The notes below the pieces were generated by a model. That model saw nothing but the letters and a program-made list of their open reading frames with translations. It was not told where the DNA came from and ran no database searches. Below are positions 56,899 to 64,000 of a DNA stretch of 64,000 nt, piece by piece. The DNA lies in contig NZ_CP102830.1 of the NCBI RefSeq assembly GCF_024730785.1, positions 3,286,001 to 3,350,000 of the forward strand, given 5' to 3'. Each line of letters begins with the position of its first letter. Position 1 is the first letter of the stretch. A program made the position numbers and the translations under genes. The DNA is from Pseudomonas sp. LS44 (GTDB taxonomy: Bacteria > Pseudomonadota > Gammaproteobacteria > Pseudomonadales > Pseudomonadaceae).

Positions 56899-58488
56899 AT
56901 GTTCACGCATCAACCCTGTAATCCTTTCGCCGGCCAGGACTTCAACGGGCTACTCGAAACCCAGGCACAAGCCTTCGCCGACAAGCCGCTGCTGATCTGG
57001 GAACCCTTCGACCGCCCCGCCGAAACCTATAGCTACGCGCAGTTCCACACGGCCGTCGGACGGGTCGCCGCCGCCCTTCAGGCCCTCGGCGTACGCACTG
57101 GCGACCGGGTGCTGATCCACCTGGAAAACTGCCCCGAATTCCTTTTCACCTGGGCCGCCTGCGGCGAGTTGGGCGCGATTGCGGTGAACACCAATACCCG
57201 CTCCTCGGCCGAGGAAATGCACTACTACGTCAGCCACAGCAACTGCCGCGTAGCCATCACCCAGCCGAACCTGCTGCCTAGCCTGAGCCGTGTACGCGAG
57301 CAGCTGCGTTGGGTCGCCTGCACAGCGCACAACGCTGGCGAACTCGCCGAATTGCCGGTCGGCGTGTTGCCATTTGCCGAGCTGCTGGCTGCCGAACCGG
57401 CCGCCGAACGTCGCCGTGTACCGGCCGACCCGCTGCGCCCGATGTACGTGCAGTACACCTCCGGCACCACCTCGCGCCCCAAGGGCGTGGTGCTGACCCA
57501 TGGCAACGCGTTGTGGTCCGCGCGGGTCAACGCGTTGCATATGGAACTGCGCAGCGACGACGTGCAGCTGGCGGCGATGCCGCTGTTCCACACCAACGCG
57601 CTGGGCTATTCGTTCCTCGGTTCACTGTGGGTCGGCGGCACCCTGGTGCTGATGCCGCGCTTCTCGGCCAGCCGCTTCTGGGACATCGCTCTGCGCAACC
57701 GCTGCACCTGGCACTCGACCCTGCCGTTCTTCATGCGCGCGTTGCTCGCCCAGCCAATCCCCGAGCGCCACTACTTCCGCCTGTGGGGCACGGCGATGTG
57801 CGACCCGGCGCCAGCGCAGCCGTTTGGCGTCAAGGTGATCGGCTGGTGGGGCATGACCGAGACCATCTCGCACCCGATTGTCGGGCTCTGCGCAATGCCC
57901 AACACCGCCATGAGCATCGGCCGCCCGGCGGTCAGCTACCAGGTGTGCGTGATCAACGAGGCGGGGCAGTCGGCGACACTCGGTGAAAGCGGCGAGCTGC
58001 GCGTGCTGGGCGTGCGCGGGGTGTCGCTGTTCCTCGAATACCTGAACAATCCCGAAGCCACCGCCGCGGCGTTCGACGAGCAGGGCTGGTTTGTCAGTGG
58101 CGACCGGGTCAAGTTGCTCGAGGACGGCACGATCCAGTTTGGCGACCGCGACAAGGACATGCTCAAGGTCGGCGGTGAGAACGTCGCCGCCTCGGAAGTC
58201 GAGCGCGTATTGATGGGCTTGCCGGGCGTGGTCGAGGTGGCGGTGGTGGCCCAGCCGCACGAGATGCTCAGCGAGGTGCCGTTCGCCTTCGTGCGCCTGG
58301 CCGACGACATCGCCGCCGAGCGCCACGGTGAATTCATCGAACGCTTACAAGGTTTGTGTCGTGAGCATCTGGCGGATTTCAAGGTGCCGACTGGCTGGCG
58401 CATCGTCGATGATTTCCCCCGCGTGACCCTGGAGAAGATCGCCAAGGCCGAGTTGCGCAAGCAGTTGGCGGCGCAAAACCCTACGTAA
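56899..58488 (+). CDS. Acyl-CoA ligase (AMP-binding, CaiC-like group)
   Basis: ANL-family ligase of 529 residues. Motifs: YTSGTTSRPKGVVLTHGN for ATP phosphates, GWWGMTETI for adenine, SGDRVKLLEDG and GDRDKDMLKVGGENV in the hinge, and VTLEKIAKAELRK near the C-terminal catalytic Lys. The overall pattern resembles carnitine/crotonobetaine-CoA ligase-like enzymes, but the substrate is not determinable. AGAGAGG precedes the ATG. Confidence 0.9.
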   Translation: MFTHQPCNPFAGQDFNGLLETQAQAFADKPLLIWEPFDRPAETYSYAQFHTAVGRVAAALQALGVRTGDRVLIHLENCPEFLFTWAACGELGAIAVNTNTRSSAEEMHYYVSHSNCRVAITQPNLLPSLSRVREQLRWVACTAHNAGELAELPVGVLPFAELLAAEPAAERRRVPADPLRPMYVQYTSGTTSRPKGVVLTHGNALWSARVNALHMELRSDDVQLAAMPLFHTNALGYSFLGSLWVGGTLVLMPRFSASRFWDIALRNRCTWHSTLPFFMRALLAQPIPERHYFRLWGTAMCDPAPAQPFGVKVIGWWGMTETISHPIVGLCAMPNTAMSIGRPAVSYQVCVINEAGQSATLGESGELRVLGVRGVSLFLEYLNNPEATAAAFDEQGWFVSGDRVKLLEDGTIQFGDRDKDMLKVGGENVAASEVERVLMGLPGVVEVAVVAQPHEMLSEVPFAFVRLADDIAAERHGEFIERLQGLCREHLADFKVPTGWRIVDDFPRVTLEKIAKAELRKQLAAQNPT

Positions 58489-58555
58489 GACGGATCAGCA
58501 GTCCGCCGCACGGATGACGTGGCGGACTGCTAGACGAGTCCGCCGCACGTCACCA

Positions 58556-59521
58556 TTAACGCAGCGGACAGGCCGGCACTGCCTCGCACCGACCGGCGCC
58601 TTTACCAACAGCCTCCAGCGGCGTGGCGAGCCGCTTGTCGTCGGGCGCCAATTGCTGCGCGCAGGCGCGGGCAGCGCTGGCTTGCTTGACGCAGCCCTGT
58701 TCGTTGAGCACTTCAGACAGGTTGAACCAGCCGATGGCGAACCCCGGCTGACGCTGCACGCTGTCGCGCAGCGCCTGCTCCGCACCATTGCGATCGCCTT
58801 CGGCATAGCGGGCGTTGCCCAGGGCGAACACTGGCATCGACTCTTGCCGCCAATGCGCAGCCGCGGTGCGATAGGCGCGTTCGGCCACCCGGCGCTGACC
58901 GGTTTCTTCCAGATCGCTGGCCGCCTGCAGCCAGGGCGCCAGCTCGGCCTCGGCCGGCAGACGCTCGGCCGGCAGGGTCACCACCGCCCAGCGCTCGGCG
59001 CGCCGCCAGGTGTTGTCGAAGGTTTTGAAATCCGTCCGCCAGCGCTTGGTGGTCGCCGAACGCAGGATTAGCTCTTGTTTGCTGCGGTCGTAGCCAACCA
59101 GCACCGCGAAGTGCCATTGCGGCCACCAGTCGTAGCCCAGGTTCTGCATCACCAACACCGGATTGTCGGCGGCCACCTGAGCCAGCAAGGCATCCAGATT
59201 CGGCTCCAGCGGATAGACCAGCATGCCGTGCTGACGCGCCGCGGCGACCAGCTCGAGCTTCAGGCTGCCCTTGCGCTGCGGTAGATACACCTGCGGTTTG
59301 AGTTGCCCCGGTGTGGTCGCGATACCGCGCTGGCCAAGCATGGTGGCCAGCGCGGCCGGGCCGCATTGGTAGGCGTCCTGGGCAAAGAACGGCACCTCGG
59401 TGAGTTCCACCGCTTGTGGCAGCCGATCACTCTGCGCAGGCATCTGCAGCTGCCCCGCGCAGCCGGCCAGCAACCCCAGCACAGCCAGGGTTGCGATGCG
59501 CAGCGCGGTTAGCGGATGCAC
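58556..59521 (-). CDS. PA2778-type lipoprotein cysteine peptidase with TPR tail
   Basis: Protein of 321 residues with a lipobox LLAGC near residue 21, so it is probably a lipoprotein. A C39-like papain-fold domain follows, with the Cys in DAYQCGPAALATML and the His in WHFAVLVGYD. The C-terminal third holds tetratricopeptide-like repeats (RAYRTAAAHWRQESMPVFAL). It overlaps the small gene 59509–59901 by 13 bases, giving the conserved PA2779–PA2778 pair. The substrate is unknown. Confidence 0.85.
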   Translation of the reverse strand: MHPLTALRIATLAVLGLLAGCAGQLQMPAQSDRLPQAVELTEVPFFAQDAYQCGPAALATMLGQRGIATTPGQLKPQVYLPQRKGSLKLELVAAARQHGMLVYPLEPNLDALLAQVAADNPVLVMQNLGYDWWPQWHFAVLVGYDRSKQELILRSATTKRWRTDFKTFDNTWRRAERWAVVTLPAERLPAEAELAPWLQAASDLEETGQRRVAERAYRTAAAHWRQESMPVFALGNARYAEGDRNGAEQALRDSVQRQPGFAIGWFNLSEVLNEQGCVKQASAARACAQQLAPDDKRLATPLEAVGKGAGRCEAVPACPLR

Positions 59522-59901
59522 TTGATGAAACTGAAGATGTCGGTGGCGCAGAGCATGTCGGTGATGATGAAGATCACCAGAAACAGCACGATGATGCCCA
59601 CCACGCCGGCGCCTACCGGCTCTTCTTGCAGCTGCTGGTTGAACTGCGCCAGCTCGCCAGGCGTCAGGCTGTTGATGCGCGCCTCGACTTGGCTGCGCTC
59701 AACGCCCATCGACTCGAGCTTCTTCTGCACCTGCTGATCGTCGAGCATGCCGAGCAATTGCTGGCGGTCGACCTGTTGCTGTTGCTCGTGCAGCACTTGC
59801 GGCGTGCCAAGCATGGCCGCCTGGGCCAAGGGAATTTGGGCGAACAACATGAAATGCACGGCAGCCATCACAGCAGCAAGACGACGCATAAATGCAGGCA
59901 T
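59509..59901 (-). CDS. PA2779-type small membrane protein
   Basis: Protein of 130 residues with a signal-like N-terminus (cleavage near LAQAAM), a Gln-rich helical middle (HEQQQQVDRQQLLGMLDDQQ) and a C-terminal membrane segment (GVVGIIVLFLVIFIITDML) followed by a Cys-containing tail. It is translated just before the peptidase gene and overlaps it, and is probably its partner or substrate. AAGGAG lies nine bases before the ATG at 59901. Confidence 0.85.
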   Translation of the reverse strand: MPAFMRRLAAVMAAVHFMLFAQIPLAQAAMLGTPQVLHEQQQQVDRQQLLGMLDDQQVQKKLESMGVERSQVEARINSLTPGELAQFNQQLQEEPVGAGVVGIIVLFLVIFIITDMLCATDIFSFIKCIR

Positions 59902-59991
59902 GGGGTGTTTCTCCTTATTTATTGATGCAGCCTAGACCCTGGCCAGCAAGCGGTGGTTCCCTGGCCAAGCGTTGCCGGCCCCCTGTGCTCA

Positions 59992-60015
59992 CGATTAGAA
60001 TGAGAACAATTCTAC
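59992..60015 (+). promoter_or_regulatory. Putative Fur box upstream of the FecI-type sigma factor gene
   Basis: The stretch GATTAGAATGAGAACAATTC has the interrupted AAT/ATT dyad character of Fur boxes (consensus GATAATGATAATCATTATC) and lies about 40 bp before the sigma factor gene of an iron-uptake locus. The match is partial. Confidence 0.5.
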
Positions 60016-60053
60016 TTTAAGGCACAGCGCTTCGCGCCAACAGGGGATGGGCC

Positions 60054-60557
60054 ATGGGGGATGCCACGCCAGATCAGGCGTTGCAGCGGCTGTACAGTCA
60101 GCATCAGAGCTGGCTCTACCACTGGTTGCAACGCAAGCTTGGCTGTCCGCACAACGCGGCCGACCTGACCCAAGACACCTTTATACGCGTGCTCGCCGCC
60201 CGCCAGGCGCCGAGCATCCTCGAACCCCGCGCGTTCCTGACCACCCTGGCAAAACGCGTGCTGGCCAATCATTACCGGCGCCAGCAGGTCGAACGCGCGT
60301 ACCTGGAAGCGCTCGCCCAGTTGCCAGAGAGCCAAGTGCCCTGCGAGGAAAGCCGCGCGATTCTGCTGGAAACCCTGGTGGAGCTGGATCGCCTGCTGGA
60401 TAGCCTGCCGGCGCTGGCGAAGCGGGCGTTCCTGCTGGCCCAGATCGACGGCCTCACCTACCCACAAATCGCCCAGCAATTGAATATTTCCTTGGCCAGC
60501 GTGAAGCGCTACATGGTCAAGGCCGCGCATTGCTGTTATTTCGCCGATTGCCAGTGA
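60054..60557 (+). CDS. FecI-type ECF sigma factor
   Basis: ECF sigma-70 factor of 167 residues. Region 2 contains LTQDTFIRVLAAR, and region 4 reads LTYPQIAQQLNISLASVKRYM. It should direct transcription of the downstream receptor when the ferri-siderophore binds. It is followed nine bases later by a FecR-type anti-sigma gene. The ATG at 60054 is chosen for length and the upstream AGGGGATGG; the region before it carries a likely Fur box. Confidence 0.93.
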   Translation: MGDATPDQALQRLYSQHQSWLYHWLQRKLGCPHNAADLTQDTFIRVLAARQAPSILEPRAFLTTLAKRVLANHYRRQQVERAYLEALAQLPESQVPCEESRAILLETLVELDRLLDSLPALAKRAFLLAQIDGLTYPQIAQQLNISLASVKRYMVKAAHCCYFADCQ

Positions 60558-60566
60558 GCAGCTGAC

Positions 60567-61526
60567 ATGCCTATGCCACCAGCGGAAAAAATCTCCCCGG
60601 CCGTCAGCGCCCAGGCCGTGCAGTGGCTGGTCGAATTGCAAGCCAGCGGTTACGAGCCACAGCGCGTACAGGCGTGGCAGCAGTGGCGCGATGCCGACCC
60701 GCAGCACGCCCGCGCCTGGCGCCGCATCGAAGCCATCAACCACAGCTTGCGCGGCCTGCCGGCACCGCTGGTGCAAGCCAGTCTCGGCCAACCGAGCTCA
60801 CCGCAACGCCGCCACGCGCTCAAGCTGCTGCTGCTCGGCGCCGGAAGCGTGGCCGCCCTGGGCGTTGGCCGCGGTATCGATTGGCAACCACTGCTCGCCG
60901 ACCAGAGCACAGCCATCGGCGAACGCCGCGAGCTGACGCTGGCCGATGGATCGCAGCTGACGCTGAACAGCGACAGCGCGGTGGACATCCGCTTCGATGC
61001 GCAGCAACGCCTGATCCAATTGCGCCGCGGCGAAATATTCCTCGCCAGCCAAGCCGACCCGCGCCCGCTGCGCGTCAGCACCCCGAACGGCGAGCTGCTC
61101 GCTGGCCTCGGACGTTTCAACGTGCGCATGGACGCCGAGCAGATGCAGGTGCAGGTCCTCGACGGCGAGCTCCAGCTGCAGCAACCCATGCTTAAACCGC
61201 TGCTCCTGCAAGGCGGCGAACAGCTCGGCTTCACCAGCGACAGCCGCAGCCCGATTCGCCCGGCGGAACCCACCAGCAACGCCTGGACCGCCGGCATGCT
61301 GATTGCCAGCGGCATGCGTCTGGACCGCTTTATCGGCGAACTCGCTCGCTATCGCCATGGCCACCTGAGCTGCGCGGCGGAAGTCGCCGCGTTGCAGCTG
61401 TCCGGTACCTACCCGCTGGATGACAGCGAGCAAATCCTCGCCCTGCTGCCGCAAACCCTGCCCGTCCAGGTACAGCGTCTGACCCGCTATTGGGTGCGCA
61501 TTCAGCCGCTTCAGGCGGTGAGCTGA
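60567..61526 (+). CDS. FecR-type anti-sigma/signal-transducing regulator
   Basis: Protein of 319 residues with an N-terminal cytosolic sigma-binding DUF4880 domain (AVQWLVELQASGYEPQRVQA and WRRIEAINHS), one membrane segment (LLLLGAGSVAALGVG, about residues 90–104) and a periplasmic FecR domain (TLADGSQLTLNSDSAVDI). It relays siderophore occupancy from the receptor's signalling domain to the sigma factor. Confidence 0.93.
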   Translation: MPMPPAEKISPAVSAQAVQWLVELQASGYEPQRVQAWQQWRDADPQHARAWRRIEAINHSLRGLPAPLVQASLGQPSSPQRRHALKLLLLGAGSVAALGVGRGIDWQPLLADQSTAIGERRELTLADGSQLTLNSDSAVDIRFDAQQRLIQLRRGEIFLASQADPRPLRVSTPNGELLAGLGRFNVRMDAEQMQVQVLDGELQLQQPMLKPLLLQGGEQLGFTSDSRSPIRPAEPTSNAWTAGMLIASGMRLDRFIGELARYRHGHLSCAAEVAALQLSGTYPLDDSEQILALLPQTLPVQVQRLTRYWVRIQPLQAVS

Positions 61527-61535
61527 GCGCCCTGC

Positions 61536-61566
61536 GAAAATATTTTTGCGCCGGGCTGAGCCTTTT
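61536..61566 (+). promoter_or_regulatory. Putative ECF-sigma promoter of the receptor gene
   Basis: GAAAAT at 61536–61541, followed by a T-tract and a GC-rich spacer ending at CCTTTTT, resembles promoters read by FecI-like sigma factors in Pseudomonas. It lies in the 97-bp gap between the anti-sigma gene and the receptor. Assigned by pattern only. Confidence 0.4.
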
Positions 61567-61623
61567 TGCCGGGCTCGCGTGACAGAGAAGAAAACCTTTC
61601 TGTCACCTTTCAAGAGAAACCTC

Positions 61624-64000
61624 ATGTCACAGCTTTCACGCCCTTCCCGCTTGCGTCGCACGCCGCTGGCTCACGCCCTGTGCATTGCCCTCAGCCTCGG
61701 CGGCAGCAGCCTGCTGGTCAGCCCCGCAGTACAGGCCGGCGAATCGCAGAGCGAGATCCGCCGTGATTTCCAGATTGCCGCCGGCCCGCTGGAGGCTGCG
61801 CTCAATCAGTTCGGACGTCAGGCCAACGTGTTGCTGTCGTTCCGCCCGGAACAAACCGCCGACCGCCAAAGCCCTGGCCTGCAGGGCAATTACAGCGTCA
61901 ACGAAGGACTCGCCGCATTGCTCGTCGGAAGCGGCCTGCAGGCCTCTCCAGCCGCTGGCGGTGGCTTCACGCTGGTCAGCGGTGCGGCGCTGGAAATCGA
62001 TCGCCAAGTGGTGATCGGCTCACGCGCACCGACCAGCATCAGTGAGCTGCCGGGCACCGTCTGGGTGATCGACCAACAACAACTGGCCGAGCAGACCCGT
62101 GGTGGCGTGCCGTTCAAAGAGGCGCTCGGACAACTGATTCCCGGCCTCGACATCGGCCCGCAAGGCCGCACCAACTACGGCCAGAACATGCGTGGCCGCA
62201 GCGCCCTGGTGATGATCGATGGCGTATCGCTGAACAGCTCGCGCGGCATCAGCCGGCAATTCGATTCGATTGATCCGTTCAACATCCAGCGCATCGAGGT
62301 GCTCTCCGGCGCCAGCGCGGTGTACGGCGGCGGCGCGACCGGCGGGATCATCAACATCGTGACCAAGAAAGGCGCGGCCGGTGCGGCTCAATACAACACC
62401 GAAGTCGGCGTGCGCAGTGGTCTCAAACACAGTGACGATCACGACTGGCGCGCCGCCCAGTCGATCAGCGGCGGCAGCGACACCGTCAACGGCCGCCTGG
62501 CCGTGGCCTATCAGAAAAACGGCGCGGCCTATGACGGCAACGACGATCAGGTGCTGCTCGATATCACCCAGACCGACCTGCAATACAACCAGGCGGTGGA
62601 CGTGATGGGCAGCGCCGATTTCGCCTTCGCCAACGGCCACAGCCTGACCCTCGGCGCCCAGTGGTACGACTCCGGCTACGACGGCGAGAAAGGCCTGTAT
62701 CTCGGGCAGAGCTTCCAGGCACTACGGGGCGCGGCGCCGTTCGGGGTCGAAGGCGGCGCGGATTACGACCGCGAACCGGAAACCGAGCGTCAGCAGTTCA
62801 ACGCCACCTATCACGCTCCGGAAGTGCTCGGCCAGGATCTCTATGTTCAGGCCTATTACCGCAGCGAGAACATGGCCTTCCAACCCTTCCCCAATGTGCG
62901 TTTCAGCCCGTCCGGGGCGATCTTGCCGAGCAGCTCGTACTATTCCGCCTCGCAGCAGGACACCGACTACTACGGCCTGAAGACCGTGCTGGTGAAAGAG
63001 TGGGATCGGGTCAGCCTCAACTACGGCGTGGACATGGAGTGGGAAAGCTTCGAGTCCGATCAGGCGCTGTTCGACATCCCCACCGCCGCGCAAACCGGCG
63101 GCCTGGTTGCCGATCAGATCGCCAAGGTCGGCCGTTATCCCGGCATCGACACGGACAGCCGCTCGCTGTTCGGCCAGCTGAGCTGGAAAGCCACCGACGA
63201 CCTGACCCTGTCCGGCGGCATCCGTCGCCAGAAAGCCACTACCGAGGTCGACGATTTCGTCGCCGCCACCCAGCAGATTTCGATCGCCAATGGACTGGGG
63301 GCTAGCGCCGACGCGATTCCCGGCGGCAGCAAGGACTATGAGGTGGACCTGTACAACGCCGGCGCCGTATTCAAGCTGAGCAAGGCCCAGCAGATCTGGA
63401 CCAACTACTCGGAAGGCTTCGAGATTCCTGACCCGGCCAAATACTACGGCCAGGGCGTGTATGCCGCGCCGACCAGCGCCGCTGGACGCTGGACCTTGCT
63501 GCGCAGCGTGAATGTCGCCGACTCGGCGCTCGATGGGATCAAAACCAAGCAGGTCGAGCTCGGCTGGCGTCATTACGACAGCAGCCTGGACGCGCAGATC
63601 GCCGCGTTCTACTCGTGGTCGGACAAGAGCATCACCTACAACCGCACGACGCTGTTGGTCGAGCAACTGGCTGACAAGAAGCGCAACTATGGCCTGGAAG
63701 GCCAAGTCAGCTACTGGCTCAACGATCAATGGCAGGTCGGCACCAGCGCCCTGGCCATTCGCTCGCAGCAGAAGGCCAACGACCACTGGGAAAAGCAGGA
63801 CGTCACCGCCGCCAGCCCATCCAAGCTGACCGCCTTCGCCGGCTGGCAGAACGGCGTCACCAGCGTGCGTCTGCAGGGCGTGCGTACCTTCAACCTGAGC
63901 GACGATGGCAACCTGGTCAACGGTAGCTTCGACGGCAAAGACCACAAGATCGACGGCTACGCCACCTTTGACCTGTTGGCCAGCCAGCAGCTACCGGTAG
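61624..64000 (+). CDS. iutA: TonB-dependent siderophore receptor, aerobactin IutA/ChtA type with STN signalling domain (partial, runs off window)
   Basis: Outer-membrane receptor; 792 codons are present and the end is cut by the window. A signal peptide ends near SPAVQAGE. Residues about 45–125 form a secretin/TonB N-terminal signalling domain (FQIAAGPLEAALNQFGRQAN), which E. coli IutA lacks. The plug and barrel closely follow E. coli IutA from memory: LIPGLDIGPQGRTNYGQNMR, DSIDPFNIQRIEVLSGAS, YGGGATGGIINIVTKKG, SADAIPGGS and the final YATFDLLASQQLPV, which sits roughly 70 residues before the IutA C-terminus. Its own FecI/FecR pair precedes it, so expression should be ligand-inducible. No siderophore synthesis genes are seen here. 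Confidence 0.9.
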   Translation, partial: MSQLSRPSRLRRTPLAHALCIALSLGGSSLLVSPAVQAGESQSEIRRDFQIAAGPLEAALNQFGRQANVLLSFRPEQTADRQSPGLQGNYSVNEGLAALLVGSGLQASPAAGGGFTLVSGAALEIDRQVVIGSRAPTSISELPGTVWVIDQQQLAEQTRGGVPFKEALGQLIPGLDIGPQGRTNYGQNMRGRSALVMIDGVSLNSSRGISRQFDSIDPFNIQRIEVLSGASAVYGGGATGGIINIVTKKGAAGAAQYNTEVGVRSGLKHSDDHDWRAAQSISGGSDTVNGRLAVAYQKNGAAYDGNDDQVLLDITQTDLQYNQAVDVMGSADFAFANGHSLTLGAQWYDSGYDGEKGLYLGQSFQALRGAAPFGVEGGADYDREPETERQQFNATYHAPEVLGQDLYVQAYYRSENMAFQPFPNVRFSPSGAILPSSSYYSASQQDTDYYGLKTVLVKEWDRVSLNYGVDMEWESFESDQALFDIPTAAQTGGLVADQIAKVGRYPGIDTDSRSLFGQLSWKATDDLTLSGGIRRQKATTEVDDFVAATQQISIANGLGASADAIPGGSKDYEVDLYNAGAVFKLSKAQQIWTNYSEGFEIPDPAKYYGQGVYAAPTSAAGRWTLLRSVNVADSALDGIKTKQVELGWRHYDSSLDAQIAAFYSWSDKSITYNRTTLLVEQLADKKRNYGLEGQVSYWLNDQWQVGTSALAIRSQQKANDHWEKQDVTAASPSKLTAFAGWQNGVTSVRLQGVRTFNLSDDGNLVNGSFDGKDHKIDGYATFDLLASQQLPV

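Overview
The window is high-GC proteobacterial DNA that I read as a Pseudomonas chromosome. Reasons: the order aapJ–carboxylesterase–AMP ligase–rhlB matches my memory of the Pseudomonas aeruginosa PA3858–PA3861 neighbourhood; there is an alginate operon in canonical Pseudomonas order; and the gaps carry Pseudomonas-type extragenic palindromes. The species cannot be fixed from sequence alone. I saw no rRNA, tRNA, CRISPR array, transposase or integrase gene.

Layout. (1) 1–4.5 kb, minus strand: a general L-amino-acid ABC importer (aapJ-aapQ-aapM-aapP). (2) 4.9–13.3 kb, plus strand: carboxylesterase, acyl-CoA synthetase-like ligase, a cyclic-nucleotide-binding/GGDEF diguanylate cyclase, a renal-dipeptidase family enzyme, the DEAD-box helicase rhlB with a good terminator, and a polytopic membrane protein. 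(3) 13.3–31.4 kb: a complete 12-gene alginate operon algD-8-44-K-E-G-X-L-I-J-F-A. (4) 31.4–49.0 kb: a second complete 12-gene alginate operon in the same order and orientation, directly behind the first. (5) 49.2–58.5 kb: small metabolic and accessory genes (SDR, UDG-like protein, GFA-family protein, GST, FMN-binding protein, small membrane proteins, EamA exporter, AraC regulator, acyl-CoA ligase). (6) 58.5–64 kb: a PA2778/PA2779-type cysteine peptidase pair, then a FecI/FecR pair with an aerobactin-type TonB-dependent receptor that runs off the window.

The standout is the tandem pair of complete alginate operons, with a repeat unit of about 17.8 kb measured algD to algD. AlgD and AlgA make GDP-mannuronate, Alg8/Alg44 polymerise it under c-di-GMP control, AlgK/AlgE/AlgG/AlgX/AlgL form the periplasmic and outer-membrane modification/export machine, and AlgI/AlgJ/AlgF/AlgX acetylate the polymer. 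The copies are clearly diverged (AlgF about 80% identical by eye) but contain long identical nucleotide runs beside strongly diverged patches, which suggests an old duplication, or uptake of a related operon, followed by gene conversion. They differ where function could differ: copy 1 has an exact AlgR-box match next to its AlgU-like promoter and copy 2 does not; Alg44 of copy 2 has Glu in place of the conserved PilZ-domain Asp44; algG in both copies has its start codon separated from its export signal by inserted repeats; and algL of copy 1 has a 146-bp MITE-like element read through inside its N-terminus. REP-type repeats fill the same three junctions (algE/G, algL/I, algF/A) in both operons, with different content.
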